The position numbers were made by a program, and so were the translations under genes. 64,000 bases of DNA, from positions 124,001-188,000 of the forward strand of contig NOWV01000112.1 of assembly GCA_003344405.1 (NCBI GenBank), read 5' to 3'. Origin of the DNA: Trichoplax sp. H2 (Eukaryota; Placozoa; Uniplacotomia; Trichoplacea). Shown in pieces: positions 24,361 through 39,300 of the stretch. The notes beneath the pieces were generated by a model, which saw nothing but the letters and a program-made list of their open reading frames with translations, did no database searches and was not told the DNA's origin. Within the stretch, counting starts at the first letter, position 1. Each line of letters begins with the position of its first letter.

Positions 24361-27300
24361 GTAAGAATAGGAGAATAGGCATCGGTTCCGGTACATAACA
24401 TAATCTGCCTTTATGACTTCGTTTGTGTCTTTTAATCCTAAGTCATGATGACATGTTAACTAGCTATGCTTTCCATACTCATTGCTGCGTTTTTTTAATG
24501 TTCATAAAGTTTATATTAATAGTTTATTAGTATTTCCGTTACGATAAATTGATAAGACGAAATCATTAATAGTCTTTAAGGAAAAGACCTCATGATCATA
24601 TACGCAATATTGGTATTTCGTTAATCTTCATGATCGCACGTTGTTCTATCACAGTATTAATTCTTTCAATGTCTAAACATCTTAGTACTTATTAACCTAT
24701 AACGGCTTAACAGTAAAAGGCTAAACCTATTACTTTGTAGAGCGCTGTAGTTAACAAGATGTGCCAAGGGTCATAAACTACGTCAGCATTATCATTTGTG
24801 TTCGATCTACGAACTTTATGTCAAGGATCTTTCGTTTGCAGTTTCACCGTATAATTATTTATAGTATTGGCCGAAAATGAAATTCTTGTCAGTAGTCAGG
24901 CATCATTAAAGATCAAACAAACGATTCAATTTTGTGACAACTTCCATTCTAAAATGACAAAATTGTCACGCCTATATTAATCATGATATTAAAAGTAGCA
25001 AATTAGCAGTCAATTTATTAATTGTGCGTGAAAGCTATCATCCTAAACCAAGGGTAAAGGCGGCAATAAGCCAAAACGTCCACGATCTATCACGATATTA
25101 TTTTTGCTTACTTTACAACTAGAAATGCAGACGATTTGCTCATTCTCTAAAGTTATAGAATTACAACATCTGTCTTAGGCTAAATTATCAAAAATAGCTT
25201 CAAATCCATGAACTAGTTCTTTTCTTTGTTAGACATAGAAACTAAGTTAGCTAATGTAGATTTTATGTGATTTAGAGGTATCTGTATCTGTAATAATTAA
25301 TATATATATATATATATTATGCATTAAACTAGCACAATGTTCGAGATCAAACTGATACCAGAAAAAGTGTGATTTTAAAGGCTAGCTAACACGGTTGCTT
25401 TTGCCCTGTCGATTGAAATAGGCGCGATTGCACATTTCTTGACTGCTTCCTTGACTATAATTGATAACCAATCATACCTTAATTCCATACATTATCTATA
25501 TACGCAATTTGTCAATCTTGAAACAAAAACTATACTTACAATAAACGATAATTAATATCTCAGCATCACCATCATAAGATGTTTGCAGTATAAGAGTTAT
25601 GACCTGCTTAAAAATATTTTGGCTAAGATTGGTTGATAAGCTGTTAAACAGTACTTTCGATTGTTATCATCCTCATGGCTGTAGCTACATTAAATGCTAC
25701 GAAGAATTTTCTAATTCTCAAACAGCAGGAGCAATATTGCGTGATAGATTAATCTATTTGATATCGACTTACGTGCTTGGTAAATAGAATAAACTGAATT
25801 ATTTGTAATGAGAAATAAAATTGATAATAATAGTTCCAAATAACTATTGCATGTACACAGTTGATTTGTTCTAAATAGATGACAAATTTTAAAACTATTC
25901 ATACGCGCATTAATATGACTTATATGACTTAGATGTCGGTAGATTTGTACTTTACAGGAAACTGAATCTGATGCTATACTTGATATTCCTTTTGTTAATC
26001 TTAAATTTAATTGATTTCCATTATTATAGGGTACATTTTGATTTCAGACAAACTTATTAGCGGTAAGATCTACAAGATAGTAGAACGTATTAAAATTTAA
26101 ATAGCTTACATAAAAGTCTATAGATATTCTAACTTAAGTCTATAAAAAGTAAAAGTGATGAATTTTATTGATCTCGCCTGTTGAGCTAATGCAATTATCT
26201 AATATTATCAAATTTTACAAATTTTTACCATTTTGAATAAACAATCTTCAATAATTATATGTTTCATCATTTAGAACATTAATTTATCCTAAAAGTGTTA
26301 ACGATTCCAAAAATTGATATATTTTACTAGAATATTTTTAATAGTAAAGCCTCATCATCATTAAAATAATCTATTTTGAATGTACCGTATTTACGATAGT
26401 TTGGGTGTACTTGATATACAACAGATTCAGCTTATGCGGGTATACTAATTATGCTTGCACATGGTCCTTATAATCCTTTTTGATATTCTAATTTTTGCTA
26501 GTATCCAAGCTTGATTCAGTGCAAATGGATGTGGATGAACCAGTTATAATTGTTCAAGGTAAGTTATAAAATCACTTTACGGCTTTAATTAAATTTTAGC
26601 TACAGTCTTTAAGAGTACATCGCCAACGATCAGAAAATTATTTGACATTAGCTAAACATCAATTCTACTGGTATCAAGCTGTAGTGGCATAAAATCTTTA
26701 TTTTGACTTAAGATGATAGTGTTATGTAGTGAAACTGTTAGATAAGCTGCTATTGTCAACATGCTATGTAGGAGTAAACTAGATGTAACTTGAAAATAAT
26801 ACCAAACCTAGGGCTGTTGCCAATAATAGATATATACAAGTAATGTTTGGGATAATTCAGGTATGTTGATTTCAGCTTCGTAGAATATAATACTTATCAT
26901 AGAATTTAATTCTTATACTAAGTTCTGTAAGTGTTAGGTGAAGTTGTTCGAAATCGTTATGATGTAAACAAGTTAGATAACGTGTTTAAGCAGTTACGCT
27001 TTTCTGTTATTGTTGTTCTTAGTCCTTCTTTTCTAAGATCTGCTGTTATAAGAAGTTTTCCTTGTCTGTCAGAGCTTGTTGTACTATTACGTAGTATCTC
27101 AATCAATAGAGAATCAGCAATAAGATCTGCTATTATAAAATTATTTGTGAGATCTACACTCCAATTATATTATAGTTAGTAGAATAGGTTTTGTTACAGT
27201 TCGGGCTATAGTTAGTTTACACTTACCGATTTAGCAAAATCAACTTGTCATGTTTACTTTAAAGATTTTGTGTGCCACTGTCACAACTACCCTTGCGACA

Positions 27301-30300
27301 TAAGAAAACAGCACAGTCCTTATAGTAAACTTTACCTTAATCCGCAGAACTAATTCCCTAGGCTAGGGTGCAGTAACTTGAATCCTTGCGAAGTACTAAC
27401 TCGCTCAACACAATAAACGATATAAAACTATCACACAACTTAGCCTTACCCTGAATCATATTTTATCGATCACAGTCCTTCTTATATACTCTTTCAGTGG
27501 TTATAAACATATTTACTATGCTATTAACATATTTCAATAACAAACATGTTATTAAGATTGAATTATCAAATACGAACATTCGAGGTAATAAACAATTTCA
27601 TGCGTAAATCTACTTCGACTGCAAGCCCTGTCAAGCTCCTATGTTCTCGATACTTATTTGTAACATATTACTCTATCATCATAATATCATAATAACTTAG
27701 GTTATTACTGACAAGAACAATTCCTAAAGTAGTAGTTCATACCTCTAAAAAGTTAAAAAAAAAATGTCATCATAAACTACACATCCAAAACTAAGTTATT
27801 TTGATGACTGAGAGCCACATAAGATACATTGTTACTACGTTCTTTAATTATGGTTAACAAAATAATAATTTAAATTGTTTGATTTTAACAGATTCAATTA
27901 GTCGCAAAAGTATTCCCATCAATAAGGATCATTCTGTGGATGTTCCTATCCATGCTGAGGATATAAAACATAAAGTGAATGTTAGCGTTCCTTTTCCTAT
28001 TCATTATCGTCCGATGTCTACAGAAATAGACATATTTCCACTAGTAACCCGCTTTACAGCTATGGCAAGTGCATCGTTAGTGATCAAGACGTGGTTGCAA
28101 TTACCAGATTCTACAAGTGATCAAGGCAATATTAGAGACTGTCAATTAACATGCTGGATTCCACACTACAAGCAAATAAAGCAACTGTTTTACAAGTCAG
28201 AAAAATCTGTGCAACAAAATGATAAAATTATAGTCGCTCGTAGAATAAACAGCGATAGCACCAAATTTACAGAAATAGGTACTAAATTTTCTATTGATGA
28301 AAATAAAGCAACCGATGATGGCGTTGTAGTAAAATGCAATTGCAGCTATCAATCTGTTATTAATTGCTTTTGGAAGATACCGCAGTGGTTACTCGATGCT
28401 GCAAGATTAGGGCCAAAGTACTATTATGACTACTTTCGATATCCAGTTCAATACTTTGTTGGCGTTAAGCCAATGAAGGATAAACCGGGACATTTTACTT
28501 TAATAGCCCTTGTAAAGAATATACGTTGTCCGTTACCCTCTCGCATAGGGGATGAATTAGAGTTACTTGCTTCAAGTGGCGATGAAACTAGACTCCTCAG
28601 TAGTGGTCGGCTACAAATCAATCTTGCAGGAGATATTAAACCTCTTAACGGATTAATTTGGGTAGAACTATTAAACAAAATTGCTTACTTTGATGGAATG
28701 TATTCGGTTACGCAATTTGCTTGTATGGGTCATTTTGACGCCGATAATGGGATTTACTCTAAAGGTTCCGTAGAATTTCGTTATATCGATCCAGGCCCAA
28801 ATTGTCATCCAGATGCATCTAACCCTGACTATAATGTCGAAAATGAATCCGTTGTTGTTGAGTTTAGCTATGCTATAGGTTATATAAGTGTGTCTAATTT
28901 AAATATTGATACTAAACATTATCTCAAAATAGTCCAAATTAAATTTTACATCTGATTAAGAACTTGTTACTGTGGAATTATTTTTAACTTTCCTTGATAG
29001 TAAATTATAAGGAGAGGCTTATAAATGGCGTTATTGTAACATGCAATTGCTGTATGTCAATTGAAAATTTATTATATGGTTCGGTCCTTATTTAGATCAT
29101 GAAATGACAAGAAAATATTCCATAATCCGAGGGAATGTTTCAGATCCTGAAACGACTGGTAAAGTCGACGCAAGGTAAATAAATATTCTAAAGAGAGTTT
29201 ATGACTAATAGTTGAAATCTTCTAAGATTGAGAGATATGCTACAAAATAGGATGGTAAAGTTATAAGGTTATTGACGTGCAAGTTCGAATCACGGGTAAT
29301 GCTAAATATTGAAAGAATAGAATGACAATACTTTACATAGTCAAAGTTAAGATTTCCTAACTGATGGCTCCATATAGTTTATTTTATGCCACAAAGTAAA
29401 TTAATTATAAGAATCTTTCAAATTTATTCTTATTTACGAAACATTGGTTAGCAAAATTAGTTGACAGTAAAACCGTACCTGATGCAGATTGATTCGTAGA
29501 CTATCTCTTATATTCTATATGTAGTCTCAGTGATATCCTAATAAGCTAAGTTTAAGTGGGTTAATAGTGGACAATACCCATGAAATAATCTACAATATTG
29601 GAAGCAGATTTAAAAATACGGATCTGCTGTTGGCACTGATTCTCAACTATAAATGGAAGTATACGCGGGATTGACGATGCTATTGAGGAAGTGTCTGATA
29701 TTTACATTGTACACGCGATAAAGTGCCTCAAAATCAGCAATGATCAATTTTCGATAACTTGCAGTACTTACTTCATTACATAAAACTACTTCCACGACCT
29801 AGAATAAGTCTAACTAACTTTCATATACATACTGTTATATACAATATGACTCAACTATATTTAGATCTAAATTTCTGATGGATCTACATTACATCACATT
29901 ACTCTCACTAATCTCTAGTATCCAACCATCTTAATAAGACCTTCCTAACTAAAGCTGCAATGTCTATTGTTACTATTTAAAACGGATATGCGCTTAATTC
30001 AATCTTAAGACTCCTGTATACGTACAATTTTATACATATAGTAAATATATATTACAACTTTGCATATTGCTTAGCGACTTCTTGCAATCGATTATGGTAT
30101 TTTTACAACTACATTACTGTTTAAAAATATCTCGATATCTGCAATAATTGACCTCAGTAGCAAGAAAAACTTTGATTGACGATCAGTTTGAGCTCAATCG
30201 CATTCAGTTTTAATTCCACCCTAACTATCTTCCTATGAGTGTAATAAAGTATTATATAATCTAAATAATGCCTAGGAAGCTAAACATTACTGTAATCATT

Positions 30301-33300
30301 AAATTACTCCTGCCCTAATCATTCTTTAGTTATCACCAATTATGTCTCTGATGTAGTTAAAGTTAAAATTTATACGAGAAAGTTCATGTTCTATAAATTT
30401 TTCAGCCATCTATGCGATACTTTTATTCGTGAACAACGTGTATTGGAAAAATAATCGATTTAACAATTTTCGACTCAATGCTTTTTGAATTGTAAATAAA
30501 TAGGTCTCCACAACCCGATCCATTTACAGACACTCCAATGCATAATTCAAAAGTAAGTCTGGTACGTTTAAGAGAAAGCTAATTTAATTACAGGATTGCA
30601 GTGGTCTTGATGTTACTTTCCTTTTGACAGTTTATGTCTAATTACATTCTTAACATTAGTGTAAATAATTATTTTACTGTTATATTAATTTAAAATTGTA
30701 TATTTCTAGTTCTGTAACATCTAAGTAATTTAGATTTCGAAAATATCAGTGACCTTTATACTTGTTTTCATTAATGTTTTCGATTAGTTCTTATCTCATA
30801 TCGATATTATATATTTTTCACATTTCCGTGCTGGGAATTTATACGAGTACGTAAACATTTTCGCATTTACGCTAGTGTTAAAATCATTTTTGAAAGACAT
30901 ACAGATCTTGATCTACAGGCCAATACTTAAAATGTAGAATGAAACAATTCATGCTTACCTTTAGGCTTATCTTCGTCGATATTAGCCATTTGTACAAGTA
31001 AAAATGCTAACGACCCTTCATTATTGAGGGGCTGTAGTAATTACATATCTCATTTATTTCTAAACTACAAAATTTAAATTTTATTAAGCAACCAAACAAT
31101 TTTACTTACCACATCATCATACAGAAATTAATTATCAGTATGTAGAATAATATTATAGAAATGTGAAATTATCTATTCAAATATATGAGACATCGTAGCT
31201 GAAAACTTCATTTGGAGTTCTAAAATAGGTTATTTAATGATAACTAATAAAGCTACTCCGTAGCATATTTATAGCTGGAATAATTTTACTATGAACGATG
31301 TCAAAGTTGCCATACAATATTTGATTAATGACAGTATCGTTTTGCCAAGATGATACTGATCAATATAAGTTGATCTTGTTTCACATTAGAGATTTGCTCA
31401 ATGTTAATAACTCAGATTTTGAGTTAGACGATTGCAAACCTTAGGGGTTGTAAAACCCAAGTACCAAAGGATGTATTACCATTAATAGTAATGTAATCAA
31501 AAACTGCACTGGTTGTGCTGCGACTATCCATAGGCAGATCTATAGTGATATCACTAGATTAAAATATAAATGCACACTATGATATTCGATTCACTAAGAT
31601 ATTTTGTCTATCTATTATGGCTAATGGCCTGCTCTGAATTTCATTTATCAAAATGGAGTTGATATCAAATAGGTTTAAAAATTAATTTTTCAATCGTTTA
31701 ATCAAGGAACTATCGCAAAATCTATCTCTGATTGATTCTATAGAAGATACCAGACACTTATGGTATCAGGAAGACATGACTAAAGTTAACGGTTAGTTAC
31801 TATGAAAAAGCACGGTTTTGCAATAATTGCCATGTTAAATGTCTGATATGTACTATAAATAGTATCGCGTTGAGCTTAAATCTAGCAAAATTTCCGATTT
31901 TCTAATAATTCTTAATGCTAATAAAAATTCTTTGTACGGGATAGCCATAGTATTCCTTCAAGATCAACCTATCGGCGTACGTGAAATAACTATTCAATAT
32001 TTATTATGTGCTTATAAATAGTATTTAGGTTTGATGGTGTCTACAAATTAAAGAATAGAACCACTGTATATTTACTAGTCTATTTCTGTCAATATTTCTA
32101 CATATATGCTAATCATAGCTTTCGAAAATTTTACTATGCTTCAATTAATCGCTTTAGCGAATGCTGCATAATCTTCATCGAATTATTAAAAATTTTTTAA
32201 ATACATTGATCTGATAATACTCGTATATTAAGACACTTTAATTACTATAATAGTCGATTGCACAAATTTAATAGTAATTATACAATGTTTGTACTTTTAT
32301 ATTTAACATTCATGATAAAGTATAGCTATTAATGCCTTTATCTGAATACAAGTTTCCGACAAGACTTACACATATAAGTAACACATTAGAAACTAATTAA
32401 AATTATGTCGATAAAGTTTTATCCATGATATATCTAATATCCAATAGACGTTTGTGGTTAGAAAAAGTACTCGCCATCATTGTGAGGCAATTAGCGTCAA
32501 AGTAACCGTTGATGGTAATATAGGACACTTTCTTTTCAAAAACAACTCAAATGGTAAGTTTTCGAAGAATAGAAGTTTAACTGAAAGTTGCTACCTTTAT
32601 TTATTGGTAAATTAATCGTAAGGTATGCTTGAATGTGTTTCAATTGCAATGTCAGTAGAAGATTGTCCGGTATTGGGTACGATATAAAGACGACACTATA
32701 TAGAAGATTAAATGATGATAGACGAACATATTTTCCATTCTACTCAAATATTTTGCTTGAAAGATTTGTTTTATTTACTTTACGTATCACTAAAGATGAG
32801 ATTACGAGATGAAAGCCGCACAGTAAAATGTGTGGCTGTTGTTAAACTTTCTGTTCCTTGCAATGCGTGAATAAGGATAACAGTAGTTGTTTTTCATTAG
32901 CAATTATATTGTACATACACGAAAAATGTTGAAGATATTTTTTAGCATCTACTTGTCACAACCCTCACTTGTGGCAAAGGAAAGTAAAGAACTCTAGTGT
33001 AGTTACTTAAAAACTTGGGCTATTTCTCCCAGTACTTTCAGTTTCTATGAGAGAAGTATTTGAGAACTCGATTTCTCGGCTGATCTCCACAGACAACTGA
33101 CTAATTATTACACTATTCTTCACGATGAGTCTTGCCGTTTCTTGAGCAATTACTCTCTTTATTCTACAAACACACGCGCTTAAATAGGTTTCTACAGTGA
33201 ATTCCAATATTAACGAGTGAGAATTCATGCTTTACAAGTTACATTAATTAGTATAATACCATTACTAAATATACATGTCGATATTCTCAGATTTAGATAG

Positions 33301-36300
33301 CTACAAGCTATCAGGTGTTAAGACGCTTAACCTTCGTCCATATACAGCTCAATTTTTAGAGATTAACATACCTTATAAACCTACAGTGAATTAACTGCTA
33401 ACAACTTCTATTTTTATCTCATTTCTACCATCCTATTATCAGCTACAAGCGCATTAAAACATAGCACATAACCTTATCTTATCTATTCATAAGCATTCAT
33501 TAATTTACAGTTACTTAATTAGTAACGGCGTACCGTGACACTACTTTATACTATAAAAATAAATTTTAGAATTAATAAGATTATAAAAGCTATTCTGCTA
33601 AAATGTACTACAAATTTAAGTATTATGTTTCTAGCAAAATTGACATGAAAAATAACTTATTACAAAAATACGAATTCTAGTTTTATATTTTATCCGTTAA
33701 TGGAAGATATTGCAAATATGACAATCCTATTACCCTACCCGTCTTATATCGTTCATATTGCAAATGATATACATGTATATGACTCGATGCATAATATTCA
33801 GTAGTGAAAGCTTAAAGATATTTCTAATGATATCAACAATCACTAAAATAGTGAATATCCTGATAGTTATAGCCTGACTGTAAACACTTTTATTAACTAA
33901 AGGAGAGCCTTGAAATTTCAACAGTTTCAATTTCTGCTTTAATTAATTAATTAAAAAAGTCTTAGCTGTCAAAAATGGATACTGTTTACTTTAAGAATAT
34001 AATTATCATTGATGTATTTCAGAATGGTCTATTGCAGACTTTGAAAGAAAGTTTGTATCACTGGAAGATTTGTTGACCCACTATACTAATAATAAGGACA
34101 AAGAGTTACAAGTAAAATTACGATTTCCACGACCAATTCATAGCAATGCAAAAGTAGAACCAGAGACACAATCGCTACCTGGAGAGATTTCCGGTGAGAT
34201 AGTAAAATTGTAAGATTTAAACATATTTCAGGATAGATTACATTAAAATAAAGTCACTAATTTTTACGTTCAGATATCTATGATGTAAGAGAGCGTTGAG
34301 GATATGAAATGTATTTAACAATGTAAATTACATGTCCTTAAATGGTAATATCCAGCAGAAACAAAGCTCATTAAACACCTATGTCTTCTTAATAGTAAAA
34401 GTTTTCATTCCTTTTAGAGTAAGGAAATGTAATTTATGATTGAGCTGACGAAATTACTATTCTGAATTCCTTAAGAATCCCAAATTTAGTTATTTAACCC
34501 CAAAATAGACGTCTAATATCTTTTCAGCCGTTGCATTTAAGATTAAAACTAAACTTGTTATAGTTAGTATATCGTAAATTAATAAAATTGTCGTAGGTAA
34601 TTAACTAGTTTTGAATAATCTGCCATCTAAAATTACTCGGAAATTACTGAATATGTGATTGGTCATTGTAAATAGTCAGGTCTAGTTAGCGGCAGTAACA
34701 TCCTGTAATATCAACTAGTCATCAAATTATAATAGCTTATATGTTGTATTGATTGTGGTATATTACCTACTTAGCTACTCCTACTTTGCTAATGCATTAA
34801 TTTAAACTAAGTCTGTGAAGAAAAACTAACTAAAACAGCAGATGAATGATCTTGAATAAGTTATTACCATTAAAATTGGTTGCAAAATTGTATTGATGAT
34901 TAGCAAGTTATTTGAGATCAGTAATCGATAAGCTTAGTCGTAATTAATAAATTTTAAATTAAAATTTTCTAGACTGCACCATGCAGCATGTTAGCATTCA
35001 AGACTATAATGAAGTATCGAATCTTGAGAAATTCGAGTATATCTTGTCTGATTCAGAAGAAAATACAGGTTTATCAATTGAATTATGGTACCAGTTTACA
35101 TTAATCATTTCGAAATAGATCAGTTGCTATTCTGCTACCAAACGACTACTACTATCTACTAACGCTACTAAAGCAATAAATGAAGGTGAATACGTTTACA
35201 TGAAATCATTTCCGAATGAGTCTAAGGAAGAGATTTTAAATCAACAGCTAAAATCACGAAAAGGTTTTTATTAATATCTTACTGAAACTTTTTAATATCG
35301 AATTAACTCTATTGAAAACTGTGAGATAAATTAATGTGTAAATATAATCAATTAACATTTGTTATTAACAAAGACCTAAAAAATCTAATGAACCTATTTA
35401 TGATAACTCTTATTTCATTTCATTTAATACATTCTGATTAACGATATCATCCTCTGAATATCAACAATTAGCCGTATATGATATACAGGTAACAAACTAA
35501 CAGTATGTTTCGAGAAAATTTACATTATCGGCAGTTGCTTCAATATTAAGTTAAAAGTGAATTAATTTTATATCTGACTGACATTATGGTATTTCAGCAT
35601 AATCTAGCGATCAGGTTTAGTTATCAGTAATTTAGATTAATCTCGGAAATATAGCAACGTTTCATTACCTACGATAAAAATACAATACCTATGATTGAAG
35701 ATGAATAGGAGTGGACTAATGATAGGCGTAATAAGTTGCAACTGTCTTAACCTATTTACTAAAATGATAAGGCAGTCTGAGAAACTATATAAGCCTATTG
35801 ATTTAAGCGGCATTAAGATATTAGATTTCATTTACTGTGACTCATTTTAAAGCTAACGATTGTAACTGCAACCTGAAACGATTTATTGTAACAAGAAGAC
35901 ATTAAAATCTTATTCGAAACTATAAAGTGCCCTGTCAAGGGAGAACTGTAAAGATCGGATATAAGTTTGATGGTTAAAAATTATAACAGAAGTAGAATAT
36001 TTTTGTAGTTATGATGGTCGTACTATATAACTTTCATTTAAGTATAATAACACTGTAAATACATGTTAACGAAAAAAATCAATTTAATTATAGTCGAAAT
36101 AATTGCAGTTTTATTTCTATGGTTGCGTATATCAATGTTAAATATTTGCTTGCCGATGTCGTAGTTTGAGATTAAACTATCAATTGTTCAATCGGCTCTA
36201 CGGCATTTTAGTTAACTTACTAATCAAAATTCTGGCTATTAAATGTTGGAGAAATATAGTAGTTCTAGAGTGTTCTACTGAAATAGTTACTAAATGATTT

Positions 36301-39300
36301 GGTAGCTCCGTTTTATGCTGTAGCTGTACATATCTTGTCTTTTAGAAAGCAATTAGAAGAGTTAAGGCGTCTAAATCGCTTTGGATGAAAAGAAATGTTG
36401 ATATAAGTACAGGTATTTAAAATATTTTATCGTATTTTTAGTTATCTCGATCGAAAAAAACGAAAATAGCTATATATAACTATCTACCGTTTTATTGAAA
36501 ATACTGCACTTACTGTAAATTCGTTAATTTTAATTAATAATTATAATCATTTGATTAATATCAATATTCTGGCTGTATTATTTAAAATATTGGCGAATAA
36601 ACAGCTGAGGAGTTGCTGCAGCAAAAGGCAGCAGGAGTAAGTTATTATGCATTACCTCGTACTGTTATGAATTAAATATCCGAATATTTAGTTTATGAGG
36701 ACTTAGATATATGGTCTTCATCTATTTTACAAATCGACCTGATCTCAAAAGTTACTTATGCCAGCAATGTACTTTTTTGCGCTCATAATTCTAATATTTT
36801 GGTAGACATTTCTGGTGATAGCTACCGAAACTTCGCATGCATTTGTGCTGTTGGTAAAATTGAAAAATGACTGTTCTGTAGTGGCCAAATTTAGAATTTT
36901 ATCACGAATGGGCGGTAAGCTTATACTTGATGATTTAAACAATTTTGGCAGTTGAAGAATTAACCGGTACAATACATGAAGAAAATTGTATGCATTATCA
37001 GTAACAAATCTCTGAGTATACAAGCTCGCTTGCTTTGTATTAAGACTTTCTCTATGTAGTCATCTGAGCAAACTGTAACAGTAATGTTTTTTGAAAGTGC
37101 AAAAGTGATATGAAGTAAGGCACTACTGTATACAACGTATAATAGTCGGTTATACTTACCATAATTATTATTGATGTCAGAAATGATGAACAAGTGTTTA
37201 CTTGCCATAAGTACTACAGTAATTCAGCTCAGGGATGATACATATAGTCGTCTTCACTTAATTATAAATCTAGCTTGAGATTATAGCTGAATAATGTAAG
37301 CGTATAAAATTGCATTGTGTGGTACTTCGATGGACAGTGATCAACGAATAAATATATCTATTCGGAATATTAGATCGACTAGGATAAAATAGCTACCGGT
37401 AACAAATAGCCTCGTATTCTATGAGTTATAATTTAAAAGTAACAAAATATTGGATTTGATAAAACTAAACAATCATCAATCATCGAATCAACTATTTTAA
37501 ATAAGCCTATTACGTAAATTTGAGTAAAGTACCTTATAAAGGCGGTAAATAAATGAATATGATAACTGCAAAAAATATTCCATCAGAACTTCAGTTAACT
37601 TCATAATCGTAATTATATTTGCATTGCACCTTGCAACACTTCGCGAAATGATATAATCTGAAGAATTCGCTGATTCTTATGCTTTGTGCATACTCGTGTA
37701 ATTATTTATTCTTCAATCTTAGTAACCGCGAAGATAACAATATCTAAGCAGTGGATTAGATAATGAATTCTTTATTTGCAATAAATTTTTACGGAGATAA
37801 GTTTAGTTTGGTAACTATCCGCTACATAATTTTTTAATATCAATATTTAATTAAAATCGTATTGATTTGAAGGCATTCTTGGGTAATTAAAATTTTATTA
37901 GATGTTCGAATTGATGGCTTCAATCAAAGTTTTAACACAATTGATGACTTGATTGGATGTTATGTTTGCTTTCGTGACAAAGAATTAAAACTCCAATTAC
38001 AAGTAATTGGTAAGACAATATCAGATATATCATTATTTTATTTTTGCTACCATACAGGCACTTCATGCAGCAAATGATACCATATGAAATGAAAAATTTA
38101 ATAGTTTTGCATAAGACTAAACATTGTCTCTAAAAGCCAATGTAATAGAATAAGTAACGTAAGTTCTATTCGCTACCCAAAGACGACGAACTCGACGACG
38201 TTATTAATGAAGACATTGGCCAGACTGATAACCTTCCCCAACTGCTACGTACAGAACCGGTAGCTCCAGATGATCTCGATAGTGGTAGATTTTTAAGACA
38301 CATTGGCCCGACTGATAATCTTCCCCAACGGCTACCTACAGAACCGGTAGTTCCAGATGATCTCGATAATGGTAGGTTTTCAAGTCTTATTACTTCTTAT
38401 TTGCTTTCAAGCGCATAACTGGGAATGATGAATTACTTTCTTGTATTATCCATCTTTAATAGGACAAGAAAGACTCCAAACTGCCCAAGATGGTAGGTGT
38501 GCTTCCCTTATAAGGATTTTTTTTTTTCAACCAATGCCATTCAAATTACTATATTTAATCGAGAAATTAAATATGAAAAATTACGCTATCTCAACATCTA
38601 GTTTAAGTTCATTATATTGACCTGGTAAAAATTTACTATATTCATTTCGTTTATATAAGAGTACCTTAATTTTAATTTCCCCTATATATTGATAAAAATT
38701 TTCTTAGTATTCTTCCTTAGATAATAACAAATTTGATAGAGCTATTAACATTAAACATCATTTCCATAGTAGTCTCTATTTTACGGGCTTTATTCGTGGT
38801 ACTATTTTAGTCGCATCGGTTTCTGAGTTTTTCATAGATTATGTACTATATAATATAGCAATTAGAGATCAAATTCTAGTTTTAAGAAATAATATTATAT
38901 GGTAGTGTCACGGTAGTAACTACTGTAAATTAAATAGCTAAATTTACCGAATTTAGCATTTAAATATGGTGATTACAATTACCTTACAGCAGGTGCCTTT
39001 GAAGTTGTAATGTGCTAGAGTAAACTGTACGTCGAACTGTAACAGTATAGCCCATATAGTAATTGATTATAGTGCAAGTTCTTGATTGTAATACTAACAA
39101 ATAGTAGTTCATAAGTGTACTGAAATGATTCTGTAAATGGATAGACTGTAGTTCGACTATATAAATCACTTAGTAGATGTCCATATCTTCAAATATTGTT
39201 GTAAGATGATTCCTCAATGTTAGCTGCTGTAAAAGGGTACATAAGTCCGGCAGATAGTTTAAAAAACCTAATTCTCCGATTATGCAGCGTAGAAGCAAAG

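Noticed and set aside
26931-27179. 82-residue ORF in an intron of paralogue 2
   Set aside because: Composed of short repeated AGATCTGCT-TATAA segments; no splice sites in phase and no motif.
28485-28500. GHFT as a FIIND-like autoproteolysis site
   Set aside because: Paralogue 1 has GQFT, so the His is not kept, and the usual Ser is Thr in both; not enough to call a cleavage site.
28448-28678. Reverse-strand ORFs opposite the large exons (also 2768-3019)
   Set aside because: Shadows of the conserved forward reading; conservation between paralogues follows the forward frame.
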